DNA from: Opitutales bacterium
GTDB lineage: Bacteria; Verrucomicrobiota; Verrucomicrobiia; Opitutales; Oceanipulchritudinaceae
Assembly: GCA_007133065.1 (NCBI GenBank)
Contig: SLNJ01000008.1
Span: 1 to 64,000 of the forward strand
Direction of reading: 5' to 3'
Length of the DNA: 64,000 nt
Shown: piece after piece, positions 47,792-56,832 of the stretch
How positions within the stretch are numbered: the stretch's first letter is position 1
Layout: each line of letters starts with the position of its first letter
Position numbers and translations under genes: made by a program
Notes under the pieces: model-generated
The model's input: only the letters and a program-made list of their open reading frames with translations
Told to the model about the DNA's origin: nothing
Databases searched by the model: none

Positions 47792-48649
47792 GTGACCTAT
47801 TTTGAAGCCGTACTCCTGGGAGTCATTCAGGGTGTCTTCATGTTTTTCCCCGTCAGCTCCACCAGCCACCTGGCGCTGGCGCAGCATTGGCTGATCTCGG
47901 ATGGCTCCCTTATCGCCGCCCCGGAGAGTCCGGAGATGATTCTGTTCGACCTGGCAGTGCATGTCGGAACCCTCTTCTCGATCGCATGGGTTTTCGCGCC
48001 CGGACTGACATTGTACTTCCGCAAACTATGGGGCGAGTTGCCGGCCCTGCCCGCGGCCCTGACATCCCGCCGCATTCCACTCTATACTCGTCTGACGCTG
48101 CTCGGCGTTGTCACCGTCGGCGTCACCGGGGTTCTTGGGCTCCTCTTCCGGGACGCGTTCGGCCACATTTTCGCGAACCCGCAGGCGATCGCAGTCTGCC
48201 TCGCACTCACCGGGCTTCTGCTCTACGCAACCGATTGGCTGCGCCCCGTTCGCGTCGGTCTTCGCCAGCTCGGTCCCGGTATCGCCATCCTGATCGGAGT
48301 CGCCCAATTCCTCTCGCTCGCCCCGGGTCTGAGCCGGAGCGGACTGACCATCGTATTTGCTCTCTTCGCCGGCGTCAAACGCCGGTGGGCCGCCACCTAC
48401 AGTTTCCTGATCGCCATCCCGACGATTCTCGCCGCATCGGCCGTGCACCTTGTCTCGGTCCTACGGCAGGCGGAACCCGCTCAGGTGGATTGGCTTCCCA
48501 TGCTCGTAGCAACCGCAGTTGCCGCGGTCACAGGGATTTTCGCCCTCAAAATTGTCCTCAGTCTCCTCTATCGCGCACGGTTTCGAATCTTCGCCTTCTA
48601 CCTCTGGATGTTCGCAGCCGTCGTGTTGTATACAGGCGTCGGCACGTAA
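47792..48649 (+). CDS. UppP/BacA-like undecaprenyl-diphosphatase with altered active site
   Basis: A 285-residue membrane protein with the UppP fold, whose usual job is to recycle undecaprenyl diphosphate for wall synthesis. The second signature, LAPGLSRSGLTIVF, and the SS-T-x-H residues (FPVSSTSHL) are kept. The first signature, (E/Q)-x3-E in active enzymes, reads Q13-GVF-M17, so the essential second glutamate is methionine. Activity is therefore doubtful or the site has shifted. The start is a GTG at 47792, which places the first helix at the N-terminus. It is adjacent to rhaM without obvious link. Confidence 0.72.
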   Translation: MTYFEAVLLGVIQGVFMFFPVSSTSHLALAQHWLISDGSLIAAPESPEMILFDLAVHVGTLFSIAWVFAPGLTLYFRKLWGELPALPAALTSRRIPLYTRLTLLGVVTVGVTGVLGLLFRDAFGHIFANPQAIAVCLALTGLLLYATDWLRPVRVGLRQLGPGIAILIGVAQFLSLAPGLSRSGLTIVFALFAGVKRRWAATYSFLIAIPTILAASAVHLVSVLRQAEPAQVDWLPMLVATAVAAVTGIFALKIVLSLLYRARFRIFAFYLWMFAAVVLYTGVGT

Positions 48650-48721
48650 GACGGGCGAAAGGAAACGAGGCGAACCAAAGGCCGACCAGGCTCTGGGCGA
48701 GGATGCGGGCCCCTTCCCCAT

Positions 48722-50164
48722 TCACTCCGACAACCGATTCGCCGACTCAGCCTCCCCCTGCCGGCAGGGCAGCATGGCGGCGTCGCGCATTCCATGGATG
48801 ATCTTCTTGTCAGCGGGGCAAAACGTTGCGAGAATTCCGGATAAACGTACCGTATTATTGGATACAAAATAATACGGACACAGACGAAGCCTTCCTTCGA
48901 CCTCCTTGACCGCGGGTTCTTCCTCTTCCTCTCGGGGCCAGTACAGCGAATGGCGCAACCGTTTCGGCTTGCGGTATTCCTGGAGGATGTAGGGGTTGCG
49001 GTCGCTGCGGGCACAGGCTTCCTGCAGCCCCTCCCTCCACCGACCCCGTGACGTGTCGCCTCCATAAAGGACGCTGCGCGCCCCCCAGGCTTCCTCGTGA
49101 AACCCACTGATTTTCAGGATGTAATCCCGCTCCTTCTGCGACGCCTCGCCGAGTTCCTCCCAGCTTCGGATCGGCTTGCCGCCCACACTTGGGGCGTCCA
49201 ACACGGCGTTCGGAGGCAGATCTGCAGGTTCCACAATCCACGACTTTGGGATGATTTGACTCAACAACTCGAAATCCGCGCGCGGAAGGCTCTCCTTCCA
49301 ATACTCCTCCAGTATATGGTGGTGGAACAACGCCAAGGCCATCTTCTCCTCCTGGAAGGGACGCATGGGCGGCGTTACTTTCAACTGAGAGTCCTCCCAG
49401 GCATCGAGGATGTACTGGGCGATCGGCACATTCGCCAGGTCAAAAAGCTCCCAGAATCGGTAGATGACATCGATCTGTTCGGGACTGCCCTCCGCATCGA
49501 GACAGACCGTGTTTCCCAAAGGAATAACTTCGGACGGGTGCAGGCAGTAAACTTTGCGCCCCTGCTCGCGCAGCACTCCGGCCATCCACTCCATCTCCGG
49601 CCGATAGGTCGCAGCCTCATCGCTCACGAGGATTGCGATCACCGGTAATTCCTTGTCCGGCGCCATGTCCGCCAGCGATCGGTAGAATCCCTCGATCATC
49701 GCGTCCGCACCACCAATGACGGTCGGATCGCCCGAATAAAGCCGATTCAGAAAGGCAGTCAGACCGATCCCTCCCGGGACCGAGTCGATTTCCGTGAGTG
49801 CGAACCCCTCCTCGGTGACGAGCAGATCCGGTCGAATCACCGACGGAAGCACACCTCGCGTGCGCTTCGAACGCGCGTGTTCGAGCAGTGGGCCAGGCTT
49901 TCCGCGATCGAGGAACTCGGCGACCCACGGAGCGGTAAGCTTGCGGTTGCGGAGCAGATTCTGCCCCTCATAGGCGCGCAGATAGAGGCGTTCCAGGGCC
50001 TTGTGAAAGGCGAGGCAGGCCTCTCCGATGCGCTCGATCTCCCGCACCTGTTTCGCGGTCAACTCCCACGCCGCCGGGGAGAGCTGCCAGGACTTGTCCT
50101 CGAACAGAGGCTGTTCCTCAAAGGCGCGGCGAATCTCCCGGAATTCCAAAGCAGTCGCAATCAT
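48722..50164 (-). CDS. Uncharacterised ATP-grasp-like protein
   Basis: A 480-residue cytosolic protein of unknown role. The segment VIRPDLLVTEEGFALTEIDS followed by VPGGIGLTAFL recalls the R-x-D ... E-x-(N/D) glycine pattern of glutathionylspermidine-synthase-type ATP-grasp ligases, and DYILKISGFHEEAWGARSV could be a nucleotide-lysine strand. This is only a likeness. It starts six bases after the prfB stop, so it is almost certainly co-transcribed with prfB. Confidence 0.5.
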   Translation of the reverse strand: MIATALEFREIRRAFEEQPLFEDKSWQLSPAAWELTAKQVREIERIGEACLAFHKALERLYLRAYEGQNLLRNRKLTAPWVAEFLDRGKPGPLLEHARSKRTRGVLPSVIRPDLLVTEEGFALTEIDSVPGGIGLTAFLNRLYSGDPTVIGGADAMIEGFYRSLADMAPDKELPVIAILVSDEAATYRPEMEWMAGVLREQGRKVYCLHPSEVIPLGNTVCLDAEGSPEQIDVIYRFWELFDLANVPIAQYILDAWEDSQLKVTPPMRPFQEEKMALALFHHHILEEYWKESLPRADFELLSQIIPKSWIVEPADLPPNAVLDAPSVGGKPIRSWEELGEASQKERDYILKISGFHEEAWGARSVLYGGDTSRGRWREGLQEACARSDRNPYILQEYRKPKRLRHSLYWPREEEEEPAVKEVEGRLRLCPYYFVSNNTVRLSGILATFCPADKKIIHGMRDAAMLPCRQGEAESANRLSE

Positions 50165-50170
50165 CGCGGA

Positions 50171-51317
50171 TTATTCCTCGGTTTCATAGTTTTTGTTGCG
50201 GACGGACGGACACCCGGCGCGCAACCAGGCATGGATGAATCGCTCGATATCACCGTTCATCACCGCCTGAATGTTCGAAGTCTCCACACCGGTGCGCAGA
50301 TCCTTGACCATCTGATACGGCTGAAAAACGTAACTGCGAATCTGATTGCCCCACCCGATCTCATTCTTTTCGCCGTAGAAACGCTCCATTTCGGCCCGCT
50401 TCTCATCCATCGTCTTCTCATAGATTCGGGACTTGAGCAGCTTCATCGCCGTGGCGCGGTTCTTGTGTTGGGAACGCTCGTTCTGACACGCCACCACAAT
50501 GCCGGTTGGAAGGTGGGTGAGGCGGACCGCGGAATCGGTCTTGTTTACGTGTTGTCCACCCTTCCCGCTCGAACGGTACGTGTCCACCCGCAAATCCTCG
50601 TCCTTAACCTCGATCTCGACGTCATCGTCCACCTCCGCGATGACATCCACAGCGGTGAAGGAGGTGTGGCGCCGCTTGTTCGAGTCGAACGGACTGATTC
50701 GGACCAGGCGGTGGACGCCCCGTTCGGCGCGAGCGTAGCCGTAGGCGTTGAGACCGACGATCCGGAGGGTTGCCCGACTGATTCCGGCTTCATCCCCCTC
50801 CTGCAGATCCTGGACCTCGACGGAATAGCCTCTCCCTTCGGCCCACCGGGTGTACATTCGCATGAGCATCTCCGCCCAATCGCACGACTCGGTGCCCCCG
50901 GCGCCGGCATGGATGCTCACGATCGCATTGTTGGGGTCGAGCTTGCCGTCGAGGAAACTCTGAATCTCCAACTCGTCAAGGCGCTGCTGCAGGCCGCGAG
51001 CGGATTTGTCGATCTCCTCCTGGTAGGCGCTCGCCTCCTCGTCGTCGGCCTCCTCAACCAGCTCAACCAGCGCCTGAAGATCGTCGACCTCCTTGCGGAT
51101 CGCGATGATCGGCTCGATGCGTTGCTTGAGCTGACTCGCTTCGGTCGCCACACGCTGCGCCTCCTCTTGGCGATCCCAGAAATTGGGCGCCCCCATGCGG
51201 TCCTCGAGTTCGGCTATCTGTTTTTGTTTCTCTTCGACGTCAAAGATACCTCCAGAGATAACCGGCGCGCTTGGTCACTTCATCGACGAGAGGACGGATT
51301 TCGGAATTTAGAATCAT
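50171..51317 (-). CDS. prfB: Peptide chain release factor 2, with programmed +1 frameshift
   Basis: The full product of 381 residues needs a +1 shift: complement(join(50171..51241,51243..51317)). The first 25 codons run from ATG at 51317 to YLWRYL and an in-frame TGA; the shifted frame continues [15 protein letters not shown]. The main part has [10 protein letters not shown], the stop-codon tripeptide SPF ([12 protein letters not shown]) and the catalytic GGQ ([11 protein letters not shown]). SPF specifies UAA and UGA. It precedes the ATP-grasp-like gene in the same operon. Confidence 0.93.
51239..51253 (-). promoter_or_regulatory. RF2 autoregulatory frameshift site
   Basis: On the minus strand GGAGGTATCTTTGAC contains an internal Shine-Dalgarno (GGAGG), the slippery codon CTT and the TGA followed by C. 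This is the known RF2 signal: when RF2 is scarce, ribosomes pause at UGA and slip +1 to make more RF2. Confidence 0.92.
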
Positions 51318-51445
51318 ATGAATCAGAGAGATGCCTCGAATCCCGGGAGAGTCAAGCCCGGCGGCGATTTCATAATCCGGCGCACAGGAACCGGCAGAAC
51401 ACATCAGCCAATCGAACGCAACACCCGGAAGACATCGGGCGATCG

Positions 51446-52765
51446 TCACGACCCAGCTTCTTCAGGAATCAGTCCGTGACCGCGGAGCCGCTCGACGATT
51501 CGCGCAACCGCCTCATCCGGACCCGAGTTGCTCGTATCCAGAACGATCTCCGCATCATCCGGAGGCTCGTATGGATCATCAACACCGGTGAATTCGCGAA
51601 TCTCCCCGGCGCGAGCGCGGGCGTACAGTCCCTTGCGATCACGCGATTCACAGACCTCAAGCGGGGTGGCGATGTGAACGAGGAAAAAACTACCGTGCGC
51701 TTCGACCAGGGCGCGCACCTGTCGCCGGATATCCGCGTAGGGTGCGATCGGCGCACAGATCGCGACCCCGCCGTGACGCGTGATCTCACCCGCCACCCAT
51801 CCGATGCGCAGGACGTTCAGATTGCGATGCTCCCTGGAGAACCCCAGTTCCGAACTGAGGTGGCGCCGGACCAGGTCGCCGTCGAGCAGCGTCACCCGGC
51901 GCTGCGTCGCTTCGAGGATGTGGATACGTAACAACTGAGCGAGTGTGGACTTCCCGGAGCCGGAGAGACCGGTGAAAAACACCGTGAAACCCCGCTTCGA
52001 GGGGGACGGGTGTGCAACCTGCCAGATTCGCGCGAGATGATCCGGAATGGGCGATCCTTCGGGTGTCGGGATCGGATGGCACCGCAGGCCCTCCTCGCAA
52101 TAGCCGGTCTCGGTTCCGCACAGCAACATGTCATGCGCGCCGTATGCCTTTGCCACCGCGCTTCGCCACCCCGTCCCCGGAATCGGGCCGGGAATGACGA
52201 CGAGGTTCCAGCGCTCGCCCTCGCCGACGCACAGCTCGCGCAGGACACGCGCGCGGGGGAAGGATTCAGAATCGTCCGGATCCGCCCAGGCAAAGAACAA
52301 CAGTGCGCTCCGAGGATCCGCCATCCGCTCGCGCAGGTGCGCGATCACAGCCTCCGAGGGCGCCACGGTCAGAAAGACGGCAGAGACGTGGCTCCAACCA
52401 TTCTTGATGATCCGCTCACGCATCCTTTGCGGCGCGACACGCCAGTGCGCAAACCCATAACAGGGCGGTATCTCGATCCCCTCACAAGCCCCGCGTATCT
52501 CCACCCAGTCGCCTTGCGTTTCGGCGGACTCCACGTGAAGAACCGCCAGCAACAGGCCTTCGGCATCGCGCAGGGCGACGGGACCCCCTGTCTCCAAACC
52601 GTCAGGACAATCCTTTGCGGCAACGCGGAATTCAAAACCGCCGGGCAGCGGAATCTCCATCAACAACAATGCCAGCCGCGCGCGCTCAGGCTTTGGCAAT
52701 ACGACAGACGGCCAGCCGCTTACAGTTTTGCGAATCGCTTCGCGTCGATTTGGAGAAACGAGCAT
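51446..52765 (-). CDS. cysC: Adenylylsulfate kinase with degenerate ATP-sulfurylase-like N-terminal half
   Basis: A 439-residue protein. Residues 258-439 are an APS kinase, making PAPS from APS and ATP: P-loop GLSGSGKST (266-274), LLDGDLVRRHLS, LGFSREHRNLNVLRIG and GVAICAPIAPY. Residues 1-250 resemble an ATP sulfurylase in layout, but the catalytic QTRNPxHxxH motif is not found; the matching place reads GFAHWRVAPQRMRE. The half may be structural or regulatory, as in some fungal enzymes where the roles are reversed. No cysN, cysD or cysH gene is near. It is upstream of prfB by 128 bases. Confidence 0.8.
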   Translation of the reverse strand: MLVSPNRREAIRKTVSGWPSVVLPKPERARLALLLMEIPLPGGFEFRVAAKDCPDGLETGGPVALRDAEGLLLAVLHVESAETQGDWVEIRGACEGIEIPPCYGFAHWRVAPQRMRERIIKNGWSHVSAVFLTVAPSEAVIAHLRERMADPRSALLFFAWADPDDSESFPRARVLRELCVGEGERWNLVVIPGPIPGTGWRSAVAKAYGAHDMLLCGTETGYCEEGLRCHPIPTPEGSPIPDHLARIWQVAHPSPSKRGFTVFFTGLSGSGKSTLAQLLRIHILEATQRRVTLLDGDLVRRHLSSELGFSREHRNLNVLRIGWVAGEITRHGGVAICAPIAPYADIRRQVRALVEAHGSFFLVHIATPLEVCESRDRKGLYARARAGEIREFTGVDDPYEPPDDAEIVLDTSNSGPDEAVARIVERLRGHGLIPEEAGS

Positions 52766-52832
52766 TTGATTCCGAGAAAAGCGGATTGCGGAATCTGAAT
52801 CAATCCTCTAAAACACATGGACCAGCCGTTTT

Positions 52833-53963
52833 ATGATAGCAGGTGTCGTCAAAGAAATCCGGGAGGACGAGAGCCGCGTGGCGCTCGTCCCTGGCGGAGC
52901 GGAAGCACTCGTCGCGCGCGGCCATCAGGTCCTCGTCGAGCGCGGCGCTGGCGCCCCAAGCGGGTTCGTGGACAGCGATTACGAGGCCGCAGGAGCGCGG
53001 ATAGCATCCGCCTCGGAGGTTTGGAAGCACGCCGAGCTACTCTTCAAGGTCAAAGAGCCGCAACCGGCGGAGTACCCCTTGATGCGGCCCGGCCAAACCA
53101 TTTTCGCGTATTTTCATTTCGCCGCCTCGGAAGAGCTAACGCGCGCGGTTCGCGCCGCCGCATCCATCGCGATTGCATACGAAACCATTGAAACTCCGGA
53201 CGGCCATCTGCCGTTGCTCACCCCGATGAGTGAAGTCGCGGGCCGCATGGCCGTCCAGCAAGGTGCCAAATTTCTCGAGCGCGAACACGGGGGCCGCGGG
53301 GTTCTGCTCGGCGGGGTTCCGGGAGTCCTTCCGGCCACGGTCGTCGTGATCGGAGCGGGAATTGTCGGCAGCAATGCCGTAAAAATGGCGGCCGGAATGG
53401 GGGCGCAGGTTTACGTTCTGGACGTGAACCTCGATCGTCTCCGCTATCTTAACGACGTGATGCCGGAGAACGTGTTCACGTTGATGTCCAATCCCGCCAG
53501 CCTGCGCACCTCGCTCGAGGAGGCCGACCTGGTCATCAGCAGCGTCCTGTTGCGCGGGGCGAAGGCCCCGAAGCTCGTCACCCGCGAACACCTCAAATCA
53601 ATGAAGCAGGGCGCGGTTATCGTCGATGTCGCCATCGACCAGGGTGGTTCCTGCGAAACCTCACGTCCGACAAGCCATCGCGATCCGATCTATGAGGTCG
53701 ACGGCGTAATCCACTACTGCGTGACCAACATGCCGGGCGCGGTGCCCCTCACCTCCACCCTCGCGCTTACCAACGCCACCCTCCCATACGGCCTCGAACT
53801 GGCCGGGAAAGGGTGCGTCCGCGCCATCCGCGAAAATTCCGCGATCGCCCGCGGCGCCAACATCGTCCACGGCCACGTCACGTATCAGGCAGTCGCCGAA
53901 GCGTTCGAGCTTCCCTACACACACGTTGAGGAAGCACTTCAAGCGACGACAGACCGCGACTGA
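52833..53963 (+). CDS. ald: Alanine dehydrogenase
   Basis: A 376-residue NAD-dependent enzyme that converts L-alanine to pyruvate and ammonia, and back. Pyruvate-binding lysine lies in LLFKVKEPQ and the catalytic histidine in AYFHFAAS. The NAD loop is VVVIGAGIVGSNAVKMAAG and the late aspartate is in VDVAIDQGG. The length equals the family norm of about 370. It converges on the kinase-like gene with eight bases between. Confidence 0.92.
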   Translation: MIAGVVKEIREDESRVALVPGGAEALVARGHQVLVERGAGAPSGFVDSDYEAAGARIASASEVWKHAELLFKVKEPQPAEYPLMRPGQTIFAYFHFAASEELTRAVRAAASIAIAYETIETPDGHLPLLTPMSEVAGRMAVQQGAKFLEREHGGRGVLLGGVPGVLPATVVVIGAGIVGSNAVKMAAGMGAQVYVLDVNLDRLRYLNDVMPENVFTLMSNPASLRTSLEEADLVISSVLLRGAKAPKLVTREHLKSMKQGAVIVDVAIDQGGSCETSRPTSHRDPIYEVDGVIHYCVTNMPGAVPLTSTLALTNATLPYGLELAGKGCVRAIRENSAIARGANIVHGHVTYQAVAEAFELPYTHVEEALQATTDRD

Positions 53964-53971
53964 TCGGCGCG

Positions 53972-54859
53972 TCACCCCCTTGGGCGCTTTGGAAAGACCG
54001 TGCCCTCCCGACCGACGAGCAGTTCGTAGTCCACCAACCCATAGAGCACGTCAGCCCGTCCCTTGCGCAATCCGGTCTGTGCGGCAGGTCGCACGATGAT
54101 ATGACGCGGTTTGTGATCGAGCACAACAAGCCCCGAACACGCCAGACGACCGTCCACCCGAATGGACAATTGCTCCATCGATGCCTTGGAGATGCGGCCG
54201 TTTTCGTGTGCTTCCTCCACATCGACGCCGTCGAGCCAGCCGTAGAGCAGAATGTAGAGGCGATCCCACTCGTAGTGGACCGGCGGGTTGTCGACTTCAG
54301 TCTGATCCGCTTCCAGCCGACGGTCATACGCAGAAAACCGGCCCACATGGCGACCCAACTGCCAGTCGTGAAAGTGAAGCGGAGGGGAATAGATCGCGAG
54401 CGGCAGCTGCGTCGGGATGCAGGCATCGGGTCCGGAGAGCCGCAGGTGGTTCAGGTTCGCAAACTCCTCGAATGGACTGAGGAACATCGTGCCCCCCGTC
54501 CACGCGCCGGCAACCTCGGGCCAGATATAGACATCGCCAGGATGCTGGGCGACCCGCGAAAACTTGATTACCAGGTCCCTCCGGTCGCCGCGCCACCCGG
54601 CCTGGGGGAACTTGTAAACGGCGCCTGTGGACCCCTCAAGCCGACGACCGAGCAATCGGTATTGGCGATCGTTGAACCAGTGCTGCGGCAGCAGGTGCTC
54701 CGCCAGTCGCCAGCCGTACGACGTGAAGAACAACTCACCGCCCTGCATTCCGCGGGCTGAGACATAATCAACCCCAAAGACGCAGCGGTGCGCCGCGGCC
54801 GGCACACCCTCCCACGCGGGCCGAAACCCACGGCGAAAGGTCAGATCGTAGCGCTCCAT
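53972..54859 (-). CDS. Uncharacterised protein with kinase-like catalytic loop
   Basis: A 295-residue cytosolic protein. VIKFSRVAQ looks like the lysine strand of a kinase-like fold, DRLYILLYGWLDGVDVEEAH like the following helix, and VLDHKPRHIIVR like a D-x-K-P-x-(N/H) catalytic loop seen in aminoglycoside-type kinases. No glycine-rich loop is clear. It starts 15 bases after the DUF4914 gene and is likely its partner. Function unknown. Confidence 0.5.
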   Translation of the reverse strand: MERYDLTFRRGFRPAWEGVPAAAHRCVFGVDYVSARGMQGGELFFTSYGWRLAEHLLPQHWFNDRQYRLLGRRLEGSTGAVYKFPQAGWRGDRRDLVIKFSRVAQHPGDVYIWPEVAGAWTGGTMFLSPFEEFANLNHLRLSGPDACIPTQLPLAIYSPPLHFHDWQLGRHVGRFSAYDRRLEADQTEVDNPPVHYEWDRLYILLYGWLDGVDVEEAHENGRISKASMEQLSIRVDGRLACSGLVVLDHKPRHIIVRPAAQTGLRKGRADVLYGLVDYELLVGREGTVFPKRPRG

Positions 54860-54874
54860 CGCGCCGCGTTCGAC

Positions 54875-56785
54875 TCACTCCTCATCGTTGAACATCGGGT
54901 GCGGTATCAGCCGGCGGTAGTCGTCAATTGTTCCATTCGAGAGACAGCAATCGATAATCTCCCGGCCAAGCCGCAACAAATCCGGCGACAGGAACCCGTT
55001 CAACTCGCGATCGACGAACTCCTTGAGTATCTCGGCACCGGCATCGTATGCCTCGACCCCGACTTCCGGCTGCCGTTCGACCTCGAAGAACCACGGGCCG
55101 ACAGGACGGCCCTCGACCACGATCGATCCGGGGGTCCATCCGAGCAATGGGCAGCGTGACGCCCCCACACGCGTAGAATCGAACTCCGCCCCGCCGCGAC
55201 GGGCCAGGTATTCGCGAGCGACCCATTGCGGCATAAAGCCCGTTTTCCACGCCCCGACATACTGGTTCGGGATGAGCACGTAACGTACCGCCGGGGTTTC
55301 AATAATCTGATTCAGCAGGAGATTCGCCTGGTCCACCTTCCGTCCCGTAGCGAATGGCCAGTACGAGCCTACGCCCTCAGACGACATACCCTCTGACTCA
55401 GAAATGCTCGGGTTTGCGTGGCCCCGCGGGGCGACCAGGCGCCAGATCCACGCCAGGGCGGGCGGCAGGATGTGGAAGAGCCCAAGAATGCCGTAGGTAG
55501 GCTTCTCGCGGGTGCAGGGCGGGCAGCGCACCCCGAAGCTGCGTATGTCGACATCCACGGATCCGTCGACCACCCGATTCACGATCTGCCTCGGGATGAT
55601 CACGCGCGGGTTCGGGCACGGTTCGCCCGGCGCATCCTCAATATGCTCCCAGATGAGGGTTGTGGCACCCGGCGTGGCTTCAATATTCAGGAACAGAAGG
55701 GGCGCTTTCGGGTTCACGGTCATCCCCTCGATTTGGGGATCGGTGCCGTAATCCGTGATGTGGTTCACCCGGACGAACCAAGCATCTTCCGCATCCATGA
55801 GGCCCAGCTTTCCGCGGTTCCGGTTCAAACTCGGGTGGCAGAGCGCCATGTCATCGCAAACAGGGTGCAGCTCGCACGAGAGCGGGAGCGTCAGCTTTCG
55901 CACCTCGCCGGTTACCGTGCTCTGGCCAAGCAAGAGCGATCCATCATCCATGCGATGCACGTGTTCGAGCATTTCGCTCTTGCCGCCGCCGCTGGCACCC
56001 TCGTGCGAAATGATGACGCGATTTTCGTACGGCGTGACAACCTGCACCGTCGAACAGTGCATGGTCACCCACTGCTCCTCCTCCCCGAGGTTGATCAAGA
56101 CCCCGTAAATACCTTTCTTCGCGCTAGGACCGGGATAGAGATTGTAACTGAACAACTCGTGCATCGCCTCGGTTCGGTTGTGCACGACAACCTGGCGCCC
56201 CTCAAAATGCGTATGGCGGAACGGAGGTGCCACATAGATGATTGCCCGCGGCTCAAAGCCTTCATGCTCGTCGCCGGGAGGAATCAAGCCTTGTAGCATC
56301 GCCAGTCCGAGTCCGAAAAATCCAGCGTTGGCCGGCGCCACCACGAGGGCGTCCATCCCCTTCCCCGCCATACCGGCGATGAATGGAAAATAAACCAGCG
56401 GCTGCCCGGACAGCCAGTCGAACGTCTCCTGGCGCAGCCCGGTGAACTCGCTGCCGTAACGTTCGCGGAAAGTCGGCTTGTCCGTCGGCTGCTCATCTCC
56501 AATCACCATGCAATCGGGATCGCGGCGGCGCATGTACGGCTCCATGTAATTCGCGGCGATTCCGTTCTTGACGCGGCAGGCGCGCGCCTCGACGACGCGG
56601 CCGCGGCCCGGCACGTCGTACGCCACCTCATGCCAGCCGTCCGGTCCGGCATCGACTGTCGACAATTCGACGAGGTGTTCGATCGAACGCGCCTGCATCA
56701 CCGAAGGAGCGGCATCGAAAATCGCCTGCACCCCGGAGGGCAGTGAAAAGTTTGCTACAGGATTATTGTTTTCTGTCTCTTTCAT
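54875..56785 (-). CDS. DUF4914 / PEP-carboxykinase-like protein
   Basis: A 636-residue protein of a family distantly related to PEP carboxykinase. The P-loop-like HEGASGGGKSEMLEH lies near residue 265, in the order expected for the PEPCK kinase site, after MHCSTVQVV. Other dense blocks are PFIAGMAGKGMDALVVAP, NPRVIIPRQIVNRVVDGSVD and FATGRKVDQANLLLNQI. The biochemical role is not known. The ATG at 56785 is preferred over 56824. It lies between cysK (47 bases upstream) and the kinase-like gene (15 bases downstream) on one transcript. Confidence 0.68.
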   Translation of the reverse strand: MKETENNNPVANFSLPSGVQAIFDAAPSVMQARSIEHLVELSTVDAGPDGWHEVAYDVPGRGRVVEARACRVKNGIAANYMEPYMRRRDPDCMVIGDEQPTDKPTFRERYGSEFTGLRQETFDWLSGQPLVYFPFIAGMAGKGMDALVVAPANAGFFGLGLAMLQGLIPPGDEHEGFEPRAIIYVAPPFRHTHFEGRQVVVHNRTEAMHELFSYNLYPGPSAKKGIYGVLINLGEEEQWVTMHCSTVQVVTPYENRVIISHEGASGGGKSEMLEHVHRMDDGSLLLGQSTVTGEVRKLTLPLSCELHPVCDDMALCHPSLNRNRGKLGLMDAEDAWFVRVNHITDYGTDPQIEGMTVNPKAPLLFLNIEATPGATTLIWEHIEDAPGEPCPNPRVIIPRQIVNRVVDGSVDVDIRSFGVRCPPCTREKPTYGILGLFHILPPALAWIWRLVAPRGHANPSISESEGMSSEGVGSYWPFATGRKVDQANLLLNQIIETPAVRYVLIPNQYVGAWKTGFMPQWVAREYLARRGGAEFDSTRVGASRCPLLGWTPGSIVVEGRPVGPWFFEVERQPEVGVEAYDAGAEILKEFVDRELNGFLSPDLLRLGREIIDCCLSNGTIDDYRRLIPHPMFNDEE

Positions 56786-56832
56786 ACAATCAACGGGTTT
56801 GGCTCTTCGCACCGATGAGCACAACGCGCACT

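Noticed and set aside
51240-51449. In-frame TGA near the start of prfB read as a disabling mutation
   Set aside because: The surrounding GGAGG, CTT and TGA-C are exactly the RF2 programmed frameshift signal, so the gene is intact.
49877-51931. Long plus-strand open frame of 684 codons opposite prfB and its neighbours
   Set aside because: It runs antisense to prfB, the ATP-grasp-like gene and the APS kinase gene, which have clear family motifs. Its translation shows no domain, and GC-rich codon bias readily opens the opposite strand.
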